Of a stretch of DNA of 64,000 bases, positions 43,811 through 56,103 are shown piece by piece. Every line of letters starts with the position of its first letter. Positions within the stretch are counted from its first letter, which is position 1. The notes beneath the pieces were generated by a model that worked only from the letters and a program-made list of their open reading frames with translations, ran no database searches and was not told the DNA's origin. The position numbers and the translations under genes were made by a program. The DNA is from Bidens hawaiensis (taxonomy: Eukaryota; Streptophyta; Magnoliopsida; Asterales; Asteraceae): positions 1 to 64,000 of the forward strand of contig JAIQDT010014346.1 of the NCBI GenBank assembly GCA_021521415.1. The letters run 5' to 3'.

Positions 43811-45812
43811 ATGGCTGCCTCACAATCATCGGTTGGTCAAGGTTCCAACGCCGAACCAAGTTTCGTTCGTATTGTACCTCATAATCGTAATCAAGAGATT
43901 TGGTGCAATTGGGATTTGGTTGAATTGAGTGACCATTCATTGAAGGCTCGGTGCAAGTTTTGTGGGGTTTATTTAAACCCACTTTCGAATTCAAATTTGA
44001 AGAAACACATCGAAAAACCGTATTGCAAGGCGTTGAAAAAGAACGTCGATTCGCAACAAACGCAAATGGATAGTGAAGGCGGAATATTTACATACCAAAT
44101 TGATCGAGTTCAAGATCGTATGGCGAAGTTTGTGATTCGAGAAGCTTTGCCGTTTAGCCACTTCGACAACCCTCGCTTAACTGCCATGATTCGAGATACG
44201 CTTCAACCACAATACACTCACGTAAGTCGTCATACTCTTAAACGTTATTGTTTAAAATTGTGGAAGAAGGCCAAAGAGGTACTAATTGCATATTTTGAAA
44301 ATATAAATACGGGAATAAACTTAACTAGTGATGTTTGGTCGGCTCCACATGGTCTACCCGAATCTTATCTTTGTGTCACCGCTCATTGGGTAGACCCGTC
44401 ATCGTGGGAAATGATGAAACGCACCATTGCTTTCGAACTCTTTGAGTATCCACATACGGGAGATAATTTGTTTGAAATTTTAGATTATGTTATAAAAACT
44501 TATAAACTAGAAAATAAAATATTTTCAATGGCATTTGATAACGCGTCGAATAATACATCGGCGGTTGATAAATTAAAATTAAAATATACGCCGATTTGCA
44601 ATGGTGTATTTTTTCACTCAAGGTGTGCTGCACATATCATTAATTTAATCGTGCAAGACGGACTTGCTTCGGATGAGGTTACATCGGTTATAAACGATTT
44701 TAGACTAATGATACATGAAGTTTTTAAGAAAAGTAAAAAAAGACAAATGGAATATAGAAAATTTTGTAAAGATACGGGAAGAAAAGCTTTGGGAGCTAAT
44801 TGGGATGTACCTCATCGATGGAATTCCACTTGCATAATGTTTCAAAGTGCTTTGGAACAAAGAGAAACTTTACAAATGTTTCATTCTAGTCTTGCCGAGA
44901 ATGATTTGGCAATCCCCTTTTCAAATGAGAAATGGGAAATTATCAATGACTTATCGACTTTTCTTGAAGTTTTTAAAACATCAACTACGAAACTATCGGG
45001 AACGTATTATCCGACAAGTCCCTTGGTTCTTTCGGAGTTATTTTTAATGGTTAACAATCTTAAAGAATTTGAAAATAAAAGTCCAATGTTTTCAAACATC
45101 ATATTACCAATAAAGTTTAAATTAAAAAAAAAAATACTTTCTTGAATTGCCACTGGTTTTTACTTGCGCCGCCGCTTTAAACCCAATGTTAAATGTTATG
45201 GGGGTTGAATGTGTGATAGACGAAATTTTTTCAGCCTTAGATATGCATGAAGTTGACCCAAACTTTTCAACAGAGGCAAAAAATTATTTTAACTTGAATT
45301 TTAAATTTATGTATGACTTTTATTTAAATAAATATGGGTCAAACATACACATGCCTATGCCGGGGGGGTCTTCATCAAGTTCAAGTGCTACTAGAGTACG
45401 AGATCCCATGATTAGCCTTATGAACACCGTTCGCAACGTAACGGCTAAAAAACAAAGGGGTAACACCCCTTCAAGCGAACTAGGAAGGTATAGTGCAAAT
45501 GATTACTCTACTGGTTTATCCGAAGAGGAATATGGCAATTTTGATGTTTTGGCTTGGTGGAAGGTAAAGGAAACCGAGTTTCCGATTCTTGCCACCATGG
45601 CCCGTGATTTACTAACCGTCCAAGCTTCTACGGTAGCTTCGGAATCCGCTTTTTCTCTTAGTGGCAGGGTAATATCGGTGAGAAGAACAAGACTAAATTC
45701 GGAGTCGGTGGAGATGTGCATTTGCTTAAAGGATCACTTGGACTCAATCGATCGTATTCAACACGTAACCACTCTCGAAGATGAAACACCACTTGTATGT
45801 CATGTTATGTAA
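43811..45812 (+). pseudogene. BED-finger hAT transposase gene with one frameshift
   Basis: The first 444 codons (43811-45145) hold a BED zinc finger at about residues 30-75 (WCNWDLVEL, CKFC, LKKHIEKPYC). They then give the hAT catalytic region (INLTSDVWSAP, MAFDNASNN, HSRCAAHIINLIVQDGL, WDVPHRWNSTCIM). The remainder (45147-45812) is in another frame and gives the conserved C-terminal dimerisation region (VLAWWKVKETEFPILATMAR, QASTVASESAFSLSGRV). The frames part in an 11-A run at about 45124-45134; one A fewer would restore frame. Otherwise no lesion is visible, so this may be a recent mutation or a sequencing error. The gene is intronless, similar to RICESLEEPER-like plant proteins. Domestication is unlikely given the hAT terminus beside it. 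Confidence 0.9.
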
Positions 45813-46666
45813 AATACATATAAAAATATAAAAGAATTTTCTTTAAACACACACATGTAAATCATAATATGAGCAATATACTACATCCCCACAAGAAAAA
45901 AGAACCAAAAGTAGTTGCATAGACCAATCAATTCCTATATAAATGTGTTAAAAACAAAAATGTACTGTTTAATACCCATGTATTAAAATCCAAAACCTTG
46001 TACGAGGAATCTCATGATTATTGCAACATATTCCTAACAGATTAACATATCCTTAAAATGGTCTCTGCAAACATCAGTCAGCCATTACACCAAAACACAA
46101 AAGATTTACACCTATAATAAAAACCACAACAAACACATTTGAAATGAACAAAAGTACTTATGACCAGATTACAAAAACCTATTCACATAATTCTTGCACT
46201 CTGAATCTTAATTGCATACGTTCCGCTTCTTTTCCACCATTTCCAGAATCTTTTTACCGTAAAGATTACTCTGCATCGAATTTACATTTCTTAATATCAG
46301 CTCTCGCAGGCTCTCCGATGCAATCCCCTAATTAAAAATATTAAAAAAAATAACAATTTAATTAATCAGATAACTAAAATAATTCAACCAATAATTCGAA
46401 TAAAAGGTGTTAACTAACCCTGGTGGAACTGGAAACCTTTAGTGCTGACTGTATAACAAAATTCCCATACGGATCTACAAGAAGTGATGTTGCATTTGGG
46501 CAATGACCAATTCTAATATTATTTTTGTTGAAATATCCGGTTCTGATTCAATCAGACATTTTTCAACAACGTTACTTGCGTACTTGTTCTGTGACAGATA
46601 TGCAAAATTTCCTTCGAGTTGGTTCACGAGCACTTTGGTTAGCTCGCGTGACTGCAGGCCCACCAA

Positions 46667-46885
46667 GTGTTGCAGCACATAGTTGCTGCACATAACAAAA
46701 GAGTTGATATAAAAGTATGATCATATGATAATGATAAGGTAATGTTTAAACTTTAAATAATATATTTTGAAAGTTGTATGAAAAGTGTTGCAGCACATAG
46801 TTGCTTCACATATTAAAAGAGTTGATATAAAAATATGATCATATGATAAGATAATGTTTAAATAATATATTTTGAAAGTTGTATG
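46667..46885. repeat. Tandem duplication including a Pumilio exon start
   Basis: GTGTTGCAGCACATAGTTGC begins at 46667 and again at 46785, and both copies continue through GAGTTGATATAAAA and GATCATATGATAA to TTTTGAAAGTTGTATG. The period is 118 bp. Each copy contains the first codons of exon 4 (NYVLQH) and an acceptor (GTGCAG in one, TGAAG in the other). Confidence 0.9.
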
Positions 46886-46913
46886 GTTTAATATTCGGGG
46901 AGTGTAAATCTAT

Positions 46914-47392
46914 TAGAGGTGCAAACGAGTCGAGCAACTCACGAGCTACTAAAGATCAGATCGATAAAAATACTTGAAATGATCGAACATAGCCTCAATA
47001 AAGCTCTTTTAGTTATCGAGTCTAAGCTCGAACCTTGTGAATTTTTAAGTTTTAACTCTTTTGGACTGTTAATGTACATTGCACAACCAAGCTCAAACCG
47101 AGCGTTGACTTGTTTAAGATACGGCACACAAGCTGAAGCCGAGCTTAGTCTCGTTTAAAAGGTTTCCCAAAATATATAAAAAATATTATAAAAATGTATA
47201 GAAATCCGTAAATAATAGGCAAACCAAGGCTGAGCCGAGCTCGAGCTTGATAAAACAACTCTAAAGTCAAGCTCAAGCTTTAGAAAAAGAGCTCGAAACG
47301 ACCTAAGCTCAAGCTTGAGCTCTTGTAATTCAAAACAAGCCGAGCTTGAGCCTAGTCAAGCTTGAGCTCAACTCGACTCATTTACACCCCTA
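46914..47392. mobile_element. Non-autonomous hAT-like element in a Pumilio intron
   Basis: Ends TAGAGGTGCAAACGAGTCGA and the reverse complement TAGGGGTGTAAATGAGTCGA form hAT-type terminal repeats. The inside is filled with GAGCTCGAGC/AAGCTTGAGC motifs. No ORF of recognisable family is present. The flanks do not show an exact 8-bp duplication. Confidence 0.75.
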
Positions 47393-48890
47393 AAACTTGT
47401 TTGACTTGCTACCTTTTTCTTTAATTATTTGGTACGCTTGATTGAAGTACAACATGAAAGCCGAATCAACCCATGTATAAGTAAAGGGGTCGAAATTAAA
47501 TTGTTATGTATAGCTAACAACTTATCGACAAGGAATTAGAGATACAAACCCAAAAGGATCTTCAGCTATTGGGATTGCATTGGCCATGACCTCAGCAAGA
47601 AGGCGGTTTCTAACTTCACCACGAGAGTGTTCAACACACGCCTGCAACACACAGCAACCGCTTCGGTCTGTTGCAACTTTGAAACAATTCGCTGCTATCT
47701 GATCAACAATAGGCTGCAAAATGCAAAACACTAAGTCAATTATATAATTTAATTACTCATAAAAGATACAATGTAACTTATGCACAATTTACAAGATGAC
47801 ATAATAACAAAATAATACCTGATTATAATCAGAATCAAAATGAAGCAAACAATACTGCAAAACATGATGACCATTTGGATCAGTAGCCAATTGAGCCGCA
47901 CCGCGGTGTAAAGCCCGGATCACCATCACAATCTGAATTTGAGAATTCAAATTCTCCAACAACTTTTGAACCGATCGGGTCCTATAAATCCAACAACACA
48001 CAAACAAACTTTAACACATTTTCAACAATAAATTATAAACCATTGTAACATATTACATACCCATACTGAGTCATACAAACAAGAATAATCTCAACGGGCC
48101 TTTCGATCAACTCACGAACGATCAACGCCTTCTGATCATCATTACACACTGATACAAGCTTCTGAATTATATAGTTTCCGTACTGATCTTTCATTAAATC
48201 GGCTATCGAACCCGCCACCTCATACAACAAGAATTCGATCTCGGTTTTCGTTGGAGACTCGAATTTCGATTGCAGGATCCGACACCCGTTTTGATCCTTC
48301 GCCAGATAACAAATCTTTCCCCTCGATTCATGCAAATTCGTGGGTCTCAAAAACTGATTATTTTGCAATCTTGATACCCCACCATAAGAATTCTGATTAA
48401 CTATATTATTATTAATTGCAGCAATGGAGTTTGTTAGATGACGATTGAAGTGTTGTGACTGTGAGTAAAATAATCGTTCCTTGGCGAGCAAGTAAGACCA
48501 CTGGTCAAAGTCAAACCGAGGAGAAGAAGAAGATACCCTAGGGTCCACCATAAGAGGTGTAGACTGGCCCACAGCGGAATAAACCCTAGAATTATGAACA
48601 GGGGTGGTGAGAGTGAAACCCTGGCTGGATGAGTACGGCGGCGGCGGCGGCGGCGGGAACACGTGGCGGTGGTGGTTGGTTTCGGAGAGATTAAGGAAGG
48701 ATAATGAGTCGTACAACGTTTGATCAATGTCGAGAGATGACGGAAGATTGACAGACGGGTGTGGTGGTGGTGGCATTTGGGTGTTTGTGTTTCGTTGTTG
48801 ATTTTGATTGCTGTTCATCGAAAGATTAGAGAGTGAAAAACGGGAGGGTTTGTAGTTTATTAGTTGGGTTAACGAATAAAATCGAACCAC

Positions 48891-49340
48891 AAAATTATAC
48901 GATCGAGATTTGGGGTTTTATAGATGGATGATGATTTTCATTTTCATTTTCATTTTCATTTTCATTTTTTTAAAATGATGTATGATAATATAAATAACGG
49001 GATTATGTTTGTTAATAATAATAAGAAGAATATGAAATATGTGTGAATAATGTGATTTAAAGGGGAAGGAAAATAGGAGATTTAATGCATGGAAAGTATT
49101 CTTCATATGAAGGCTGGCCAATAAGCCGCGTCTGTTACCTAACAACTGCAACCTACTGTAACCGGTTGCTCTTCCACCAAAGTTGAAGCAAGTTTTGGAA
49201 ACTATTTGGGAAATTTCCAAGGGAGGTGTTCATGTTTCTTATTGTTCACGCGTAAAAACAAGATAAATTTTTTGTTATACTGTAAAGTTAAAATGTATAG
49301 GAAGATAAAAATGAGAAGTGTGAGGAAGATTTATGGTTAT
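48891..49340. other. Pumilio promoter side and spacer
   Basis: A (TTTTCA)n tract at about 48933-48968 lies just upstream of the Pumilio leader on the minus strand. Nothing else is recognised. Confidence 0.45.
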
Positions 49341-49349
49341 ATATAAAAT

Positions 49350-49840
49350 TCTTTAAAATAAATAATTAAAAAATCATAACTCAATATATAAATAAAAAAA
49401 AAAGATGTTTCCCTGTCTTTCCGTTCACAAAAAAAAAACTACGAAATGACACAATGTCGGGAAAAAAGACACAATGCCGAATATGAACAAACAACACAAT
49501 ATTAAACAAAAAAAGACACAATATATCGCAAAATATAACACAACGCCGAACAAAAAATGACACGATTTTGAATAATATAACACAATATCAAGAAAAAAAT
49601 ACACAATCAATTACTAAAATAAACATAAAACACAATGATAAACAAAAAGGCACAATCAATAGCTAAAATAAACACAATGATAAACAAAAAGGCATAATGA
49701 TCTTTTTCCCTCAAAATTGTGTCTCTATTTTTTTTAGAACGAGAAAGACGGTAACATTTTTTTGTTTTTACATTTTTCGTTTTGTTTTAAAATTTGAGTT
49801 ATGATTTTTTTTATTACTTTTTCATTATTTTTTTTAGATT
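49350..49840. mobile_element. Foldback element with long inverted arms
   Basis: The left arm (AAAAAATCATAACTCAATAT ... GTTTCCCTGTCTTTCCGTTC) is mirrored on the right (AACGAGAAAGACGGTAACAT ... TTTGAGTTATGATTTTTTT). Between them lies a degenerate repeat of ACACAAT and GACACAAT motifs. The arms match those of the hairpin at 57385-57625, so the two belong to one family. Confidence 0.6.
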
Positions 49841-49999
49841 TTTTGTTTGCTACAAATTCTTTGCATCATCCTAATTTTTATTCCCCTTTGTTGATTAACT
49901 CGACCCTCTTGTTATATATATATATATATATATATAGAACCGCAAATTTCTTTTTGTATTTAGGTCATCGCACTCTTCATATTGGAGAGTCTCATTGTC

Positions 50000-50240
50000 T
50001 CATTCTGGTCAGACTATGTTGTCTTAACCAAACATACGCTGTCTTCAGAGTTTGCCTAGGGTGTTCCCCAGCAAACTATGCCGTCGGTTGCCACTTACCA
50101 ATCGTTGTGCCACCACAAGAGCAGACAACCTCGCTAGGCCTAAAATCCGGGTGGGCTCGGGATTCGAACTGACAACCTCGCCAGGTCTAGTTTAAATATT
50201 TCATTGTCAATATCCACCCAAAGTGCCACCAGTGGAGATT
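50000..50240 (-). mobile_element. Possible tRNA-related SINE fragment
   Basis: GGGATTCGAACTGACAACCT near 50158 resembles the reverse complement of a pol III B box with flanking tRNA-like text, and ACAACCTCGCTAGG/ACAACCTCGCCAGG occur 40 bp apart. A (TA)n tract precedes it at about 49915-49936. Boundaries and target-site duplication were not found. Confidence 0.3.
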
Positions 50241-50577
50241 GAACTTGGGTATAATACAATTTTTGATAGTTTTTATTTTTATTTTGTTATGTGATTTTTA
50301 ATTCATTTTCTTTGATTTTTTTATGAAAAAGCCACAAAGAGTGTTGAGTTCAAATACATATTCTTTTAAAACTCGGAAACGAACTCCGATACAACTTAAA
50401 TTAACGGTATTAGAACCGTCTCGTCAAACTCTACAATATTGGATTTTAGTGTTTTGATTTATAGGTTGTAGATTTTAGAATTTTTGTTTAGATTATTGTC
50501 TTTTTATTTATCATTGTATTTTTGTTTATTTTCGTCATTATGCCTTTTTTCCTCGACATTTGTTATATTACTCAGCA

Positions 50578-51871
50578 TCTACCTATTCTAATAAAGTAAA
50601 ATAAATGTGGACACTTGTCATGTTTTAGTTAATTCTTACAATTCTTTTCCTCCAAAACTAATATACCCTAATATATGTAGCAAATCAATAATAATTCACT
50701 TTCCTTTTACACTATATTTATATAATATCTATATATTTTATAAATATAAATATTAACATATTATTTTATTATATATTTCAAAATACTTGGTGAATTTCAA
50801 AAATCAACAACAAATCATGTTTCTCAAATGAAAATTGTTTCGGGTTTTTTGTGGAACTTAAATTTGATTTTATGGGTCAAAAGTTGGTAAATAGATTGTT
50901 TGGTACAACTTAATTGCATTTAGGTTAAAATTTGCAACAGGTCAAAAATGAAAATTTTGAGTATTTTTAAAAGTTTGAGAATGCAAAATAGATTTATCGT
51001 TAACTTTGTTATGGATTCAGAGTGTTGACTTTAAAATGTCAAAAGTATGAAAGTTAAAAGTTTAAACTTGATTTGGGTTTCTAATTTATTTTTAAGGACA
51101 TTTTTTGAAATAATCAAAAGGTTCGGGATTTGGCAAACTAACTATTTTTCCCTAAACTATTAACATATAAGAAAAGATTGCTAACACTTTCGACGTGCCA
51201 CCCCTATGCTTCTAACTTTTATCAAATTTGAAATATTTATGTAAACATTAATTTTTCCTTCAATGGTGATCAGAACGTTGTATGAAAAGCATGTTATGCA
51301 AAACTATGCTTAAATGAATATTCACAAAATTGAATGGGTTAACATGTTATTTTTTATGTTGTCATTATGACAAAGTCGAGAAGTCCTCTGAAACTTATCA
51401 AAATCTTTTTCATGGTGTAGCTCAGAAAAACATAGCTCTTGAAGAACATCCATTGTTACGATTTAATGTTTTACTTTTAGTTTATGGTTGGTAAATTGAT
51501 AAATATATCAATAAAGATAACACTTCTTTTGTATTTAGGCTGAGTGGTTAGAACTTAGAACTACTATCGTATGAGAAGCTTTATTTTCGAAATTGGTTCA
51601 TAACCAAAAGTCTTTCAATTATACATATATGGCACCGAGAATGAATTTTTCAATAAAAAAAAGCATTATCGGGTAGTTTTTACACGAGCATTTTTTTTAT
51701 TAAGTTCATTTAAAAAAATCATTTGGTGATATAAATAAAATCAATTTATGTACACATTGTATAGATACAAGCATAGATGTAATACATTTTTTTCATATAC
51801 GTTAAGTAATTTTTTTTTACTTATAGTTTTATAATTTAAATTATCTCGTATATAACGGGCTCTAAAACTAG
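50578..51871 (+). mobile_element. Helitron-like element, about 1.3 kb
   Basis: The 5' end is TCTACCTATTCTAATAAAG, preceded by A. The 3' end is CTCTAAAACTAG, preceded by an imperfect hairpin (CTCGTATATAACGGG) and followed by T. TC start, CTAG end, 3' hairpin and insertion between A and T are the Helitron hallmarks. The first 20 bases resemble those of the element at 53911. I see no Rep/helicase coding sequence, so it is non-autonomous. Confidence 0.55.
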
Positions 51872-53910
51872 TTATGTTATATTTTGCAATCAATTCTTAC
51901 TTTACACCCTTAATAAATTTAGAAGAGTGTGTAGGATAAGTTGATATTAATAATATGTCTTAAAAACAATTAAATATAACACTTATCTGCTTATCACTTC
52001 TATGTTCCAGTGTTCCACATTCATCTCAATGATTCTTTTTTACAAGTGCATACACCAACATTCTTGATATAAACTGTTCTATACAAATTCGAGTATGTGC
52101 TCCCAACAAATTTATTTTTTTAGCATTTAATATAAATTTTATCAAAACCTGAGCCGAATTATAAATAATTTACATTAGCAGGTTTACACGCGCATTGCTG
52201 CGTCTATTGGCTTGTTATTATATTTAGCAAAACGTTGAACACGTGTCTAAAAATCTCATTTAAAAGGTTTTCGATAAAACATTTAAGATTATTATAAATT
52301 TGATGATGAATTTAATTGGTTGCTTTAAAAAAAATAATAATAGAAAAGAGTAATCGTAATAATACACTCCAACTTATTATTATAACAATTTTACTCGTCA
52401 CGCTCGTAATAATTCTAACCTGATCATTTGCATTTTCTGTATAACTTTTTGGATAATAGCCATAAAATGTTTTTACCGGAACCATTTTCACGGGTTTTAT
52501 TGTAGTCTGTGGGGTAATAGTTGGTCAGACATTTTAACCAAACAACCATAAATCATGAAGCTTTGCTCCAGCGCCAAACGGACCATCAATTTAAGAAAAA
52601 CGCACCGTGTTGCACGCCAGTTTTTTTAACCGACCCATGTACCATCGCACACTCTTCCACGCAATTTTCTTGAACCGACCTCTGAACCATCGGGCGCACG
52701 CGATTATAAGTGTAGATTGTCATCGTAAGCGGAACAGGCTGACATGAGACTCCGTTAAGTTGATAAAATATTTGAGAAAAGATTTGTGTGTAAACAAATC
52801 AATTATTTGAGTGATAAATAGAGGACAACATCTAAAATGATATAAGATGCCTTTTATATAGAGTGTTTCCTTCGAGAGATCACGACGCCCCGGTGATGGT
52901 CATTAAAATTAACTAAAAAAGTATAAAACAACTTATTCGATTGTCAAAACAATGTTTTTTTAAGTCACCCGCGACAAAAGTTTATACTAAAAAAGAAATT
53001 ATATTTAAGATCATCAAATAGATGCATGCCAAATGGTGTTTTTAAATAATTTTCAGAAATGTTAATTTTGTTAGCCATTATCACTATGGTAATTAACGTA
53101 CACAATGGTAATGATTGATAGAATGCATGTAGGCATATAGCATATATGTGTAGGCTAACTTGGATTGTGGAGAATAGATGAATATGGGATGTATTTATAG
53201 GTTTGGGTGGGATGGCAGTTATGATTTTACAGTTAGAAAAGGTAGTTATTTGAAAAAAGTGAAAGAACACAACGGTTGGTAATAGTGTCTTGAAAAGCCA
53301 CCAAATGCATTATTGTTTTGTTGCATTTTTGTGATTATGTTTCTCTTCATTGTTATTTAAATAATATAATTACCTATTTACTTATAGAATAGGAATAATT
53401 AAAGGATGGCAATGTAACCCAATAGAATAACGAAAGGATTGCAATGTGTCTAGATAAATAAATACAAATTTAGGCTAAAAAAGAGGTGGTATGGTAAATA
53501 TCAATACAGAGAGGGGGAAACGAATTAAAATTCGCATATGTAGCATGTGAATTAATTTAAATTAATATTTTTTATATGTTTGGAGAAAATATTGGAAAAT
53601 AGGTGTGCATTGAATTCTAAATGTAGTAGATAGAATATTTCTTTATCTTTTAAGGAAATGTTTTTTTATATATTTTTCAATACGAAGCAAATTTTTACTA
53701 TGAATGAAAATGAAGTGTATATAGACAACATATTTCTTATCTCACGTTTTCAAAAATATTCACAATTAAGTTCTATTTTCAAACAATAGTCCTTTATAAG
53801 AATTCCCAGTTCTTCTACCTCCTATTTACCCCTCACCCCACAAATCACATTATTCACACATATATCATATTGTTGTCATTTTGATTTGTTTAACCATTTT
53901 CAGTTTAATA
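51872..53910. other. AT-rich intergenic DNA with one promoter-like segment
   Basis: No established gene. Repeats of ACCGACC(C/T)-type text occur near 52630-52690. The orphan promoter and short ORF at 52965-53200 are listed separately. Confidence 0.4.
52965..53200 (-). other. Orphan promoter with a 37-codon ORF
   Basis: On the minus strand TATAAATA (53192-53199) is followed after about 115 bases by ATG at 53078 and an ORF of 37 codons starting MANKINISENYLKTPFGMHL. Composition of the leader (CA-rich, CCTACATGCATTC) is that of a plant 5' UTR. I do not recognise the peptide. It may be the severed first exon of a lost gene rather than a small gene. Confidence 0.3.
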
Positions 53911-56103
53911 TCTTCCTATCTAATAAAAAAATAGGATCCTACCCTTTACATTTTACCAAATTGCTTTAAAATGTCATGTGGCATTCTCACACATCTCTCT
54001 TACCAAATGAGTAAATGGGTTATTAGAAAACCCAGCGGGGATCCGATTAAGTATTATAACCCGTTTTTTATTATATGAAAACTCTTCGTTCGATCTCATT
54101 TTCACAAACCCTAACCGATCTTTATCAATTCGTCTCATCCATCCATCCATCCCTAGCTCTCTCAATCTGTGATATCCAATCGCCTCTTCAATCCTTCTGA
54201 AGGTATAAGCAATCTGGTATCTCACTCGGCTATCCCCTTCTTTTACTTTCTTTGTTTATAACAACTGATTTAATCCGATTTATTCAAACTCAAGCAGGCT
54301 ACTTTCAAGGTTTATTAACCTTCTTTGCTTGGCTACATTTAGGGATTATTTGCACACTGACTTCATCATCGATTAGAGGATTAAACAAGGTGTTTCATAT
54401 GATTAATTTTTGCTTTTTATGGTTGGAAATAGATTTCGTTTTATGGGTTTTGGTTTGCTCAGTATCAAGTTAGCCGAGTAGAAGTGTGCTTCGAGATATG
54501 TTTATCGATCCATTTTCTGGTTTTTGATTCTATCATGTATATTCGGAGTAATTTATATTTAGTGTATGCAATAATTAATCGCCGGTCCTAATTTATGTGT
54601 TCAATATGTTAATGAATGATGGATGCAGAGACATACAGAATAGCTCATATGTTCATAATCAATCATGATTGAATTGTAGTGGGGTTTTCTGCAAATCAGA
54701 CACGAAGAAAAGGTATCTTTTGTTCATATTTTTGTGTTTCTTATAAAAATATGATTATAAAATTTTAAAAAGTTAAGGATATGATTATGAGATAGGAACT
54801 AAATTTCCATATTAGTACAAAATATAAAGGATCTAAATGTTGTTTTATATTTTATTTAGCGGTTTGTTTCTTAAATGAAATTATATTCACGATTAAGGAA
54901 TTCATTGAAAATGTATTCTAAGATGTGAGTTCAGCAGTTACATTGTAAGGAGATCTATTATCCAACTAACGGATGCAAGACCTTTGAGAACGAAATCCAG
55001 ATACTTGATTCGGATACGAAGTCTTTGTTATGCAAATACAATACTTTATGCCGACTTTGTGCCTTTGAATTCCAATTATAATAGGTAATGTTTTTTCCAT
55101 TCTTCAATTTTAACTTTGTGTACGTAAAGTTTATTAAACAAAATATTATGATCATTTTATCTTGGAGATATGTTGTTACAAAATTACACACACATGCATG
55201 ATTAATTGTATCACTTGTGCACCTTTGATGCAGGGTAACTTTGTATTTGTTTTGGAAAGTGTCCTTTTCTCATCGCGCATGCATTCAGTTATAACGTTTT
55301 ATGACATGCTACAATTTTCCGCGCTGTAACATTTACATGAACCATATGATTACTCGATGTCTTTTGGTTTGTTTATTTCTATTGCATGAGGGTGTACGGT
55401 TTGGTTGATTTGGATATTGTTGTTTAGAACGTCGAATTTGTCTTTTTGCTTGACCAATTAGTGTATGTTAGTTTATATAAAGTTTCAGTTTTCAGTAGCA
55501 TTGTTTGCTCAGGCTATGATTGCAGCAAGGACTTGTGTATAGTGCGTGTTTGCAGTTGTACTTGTAAAAAAAAAGTAAATTCTGACCTGATATTTGTATT
55601 CGTTAAAAGGAATAATTGCTGATTTTTACACCATGTACTTTAAACCAAACAAGCTTGCATTAGATTCCTCTTCTATCCGTTTTCATGCAATTTTTTTTCA
55701 TTAAATTCACTCCTGGGTGGCTTATGAGCCCACATCCGGCTCAAGAAGCCTTGGGCTACCCATGTTATTATTACAACTTAAGCTTAATAATATATCATAT
55801 ATGCACATCGTTCAAATCAAGTATTTGTGTTCATCTAACTTTAAACTAATCGAACGAACACGAATATGGGCATGTTCGTGTTCACTCATTTAGCTTGAAA
55901 CAAACATGAACGCCTAATCGGACAAGTATTTGTGCTCATGTTCATTCGTTTAAAAAATGAGCGTATTCATGCTCATTCATTTAAAATCTAAACGAACAGT
56001 TCACAAACACAAATGAACATAATTGAACGAATATAAACGAAGAATATCTTTTTGTTGTTTTTGTTTTGTTACCAGCCCGTGTATCGCACGGGTTCTAACG
56101 TAG
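53911..56103 (+). mobile_element. Helitron-like element, about 2.2 kb, with captured gene-like DNA
   Basis: The 5' end is TCTTCCTATCTAATAAAAAA after A. The 3' region has the perfect hairpin CCCGTGTATCGCACGGG followed by TTCTAACGTAG and then T. The terminal CGTAG deviates from the canonical CTAG by a base. From about 54060 to 54310 the inside looks like a captured host leader and first intron (AAACCCTAACCGATC, CATCCATCCATCC, CTGAAGGTATAAG, AAGCAGGCTAC), but no product is recognisable. Near 55830-56040 it carries repeated GAACGAA motifs. Confidence 0.5.

Larger units (their letters stand above)
46208..48818 (-). pseudogene. Pumilio-family RNA-binding protein gene with a frameshift before the last repeat
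   Basis: Exons on the minus strand are 48061-48818, 47819-47981, 47550-47713, 46419-46685 and 46208-46327. The N-terminal 170 residues are low-complexity (poly-Pro, Asn, Ser). Puf repeats follow: KDQNGCRILQ, KDQYGNYIIQ, MTQYGTRSVQ, TDPNGHHVLQ, TDRSGCCVLQ, EDPFGNYVLQ, QNKYASNVVE and VDPYGNFVIQ, then a SNLYGKKIL tail. Puf proteins bind mRNA 3' UTRs and repress or destabilise them; this set resembles the small-N-terminus APUM7-12 type. Within exon 4, near 46505, a one-base shift moves the eighth repeat out of frame; read as is, the protein ends at TAG 46475-46477 after about 431 residues. No intron of usable size can bypass it. I chose the ATG at 48818; an in-frame ATG at 48890 is possible. It could be a functional truncated gene or a sequencing error. 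Confidence 0.8.

Noticed and set aside
48434..48727. 97-codon ORF in the Pumilio N-terminal exon
   Set aside because: It is an out-of-frame reading of the poly-Pro and Ser-rich coding text.
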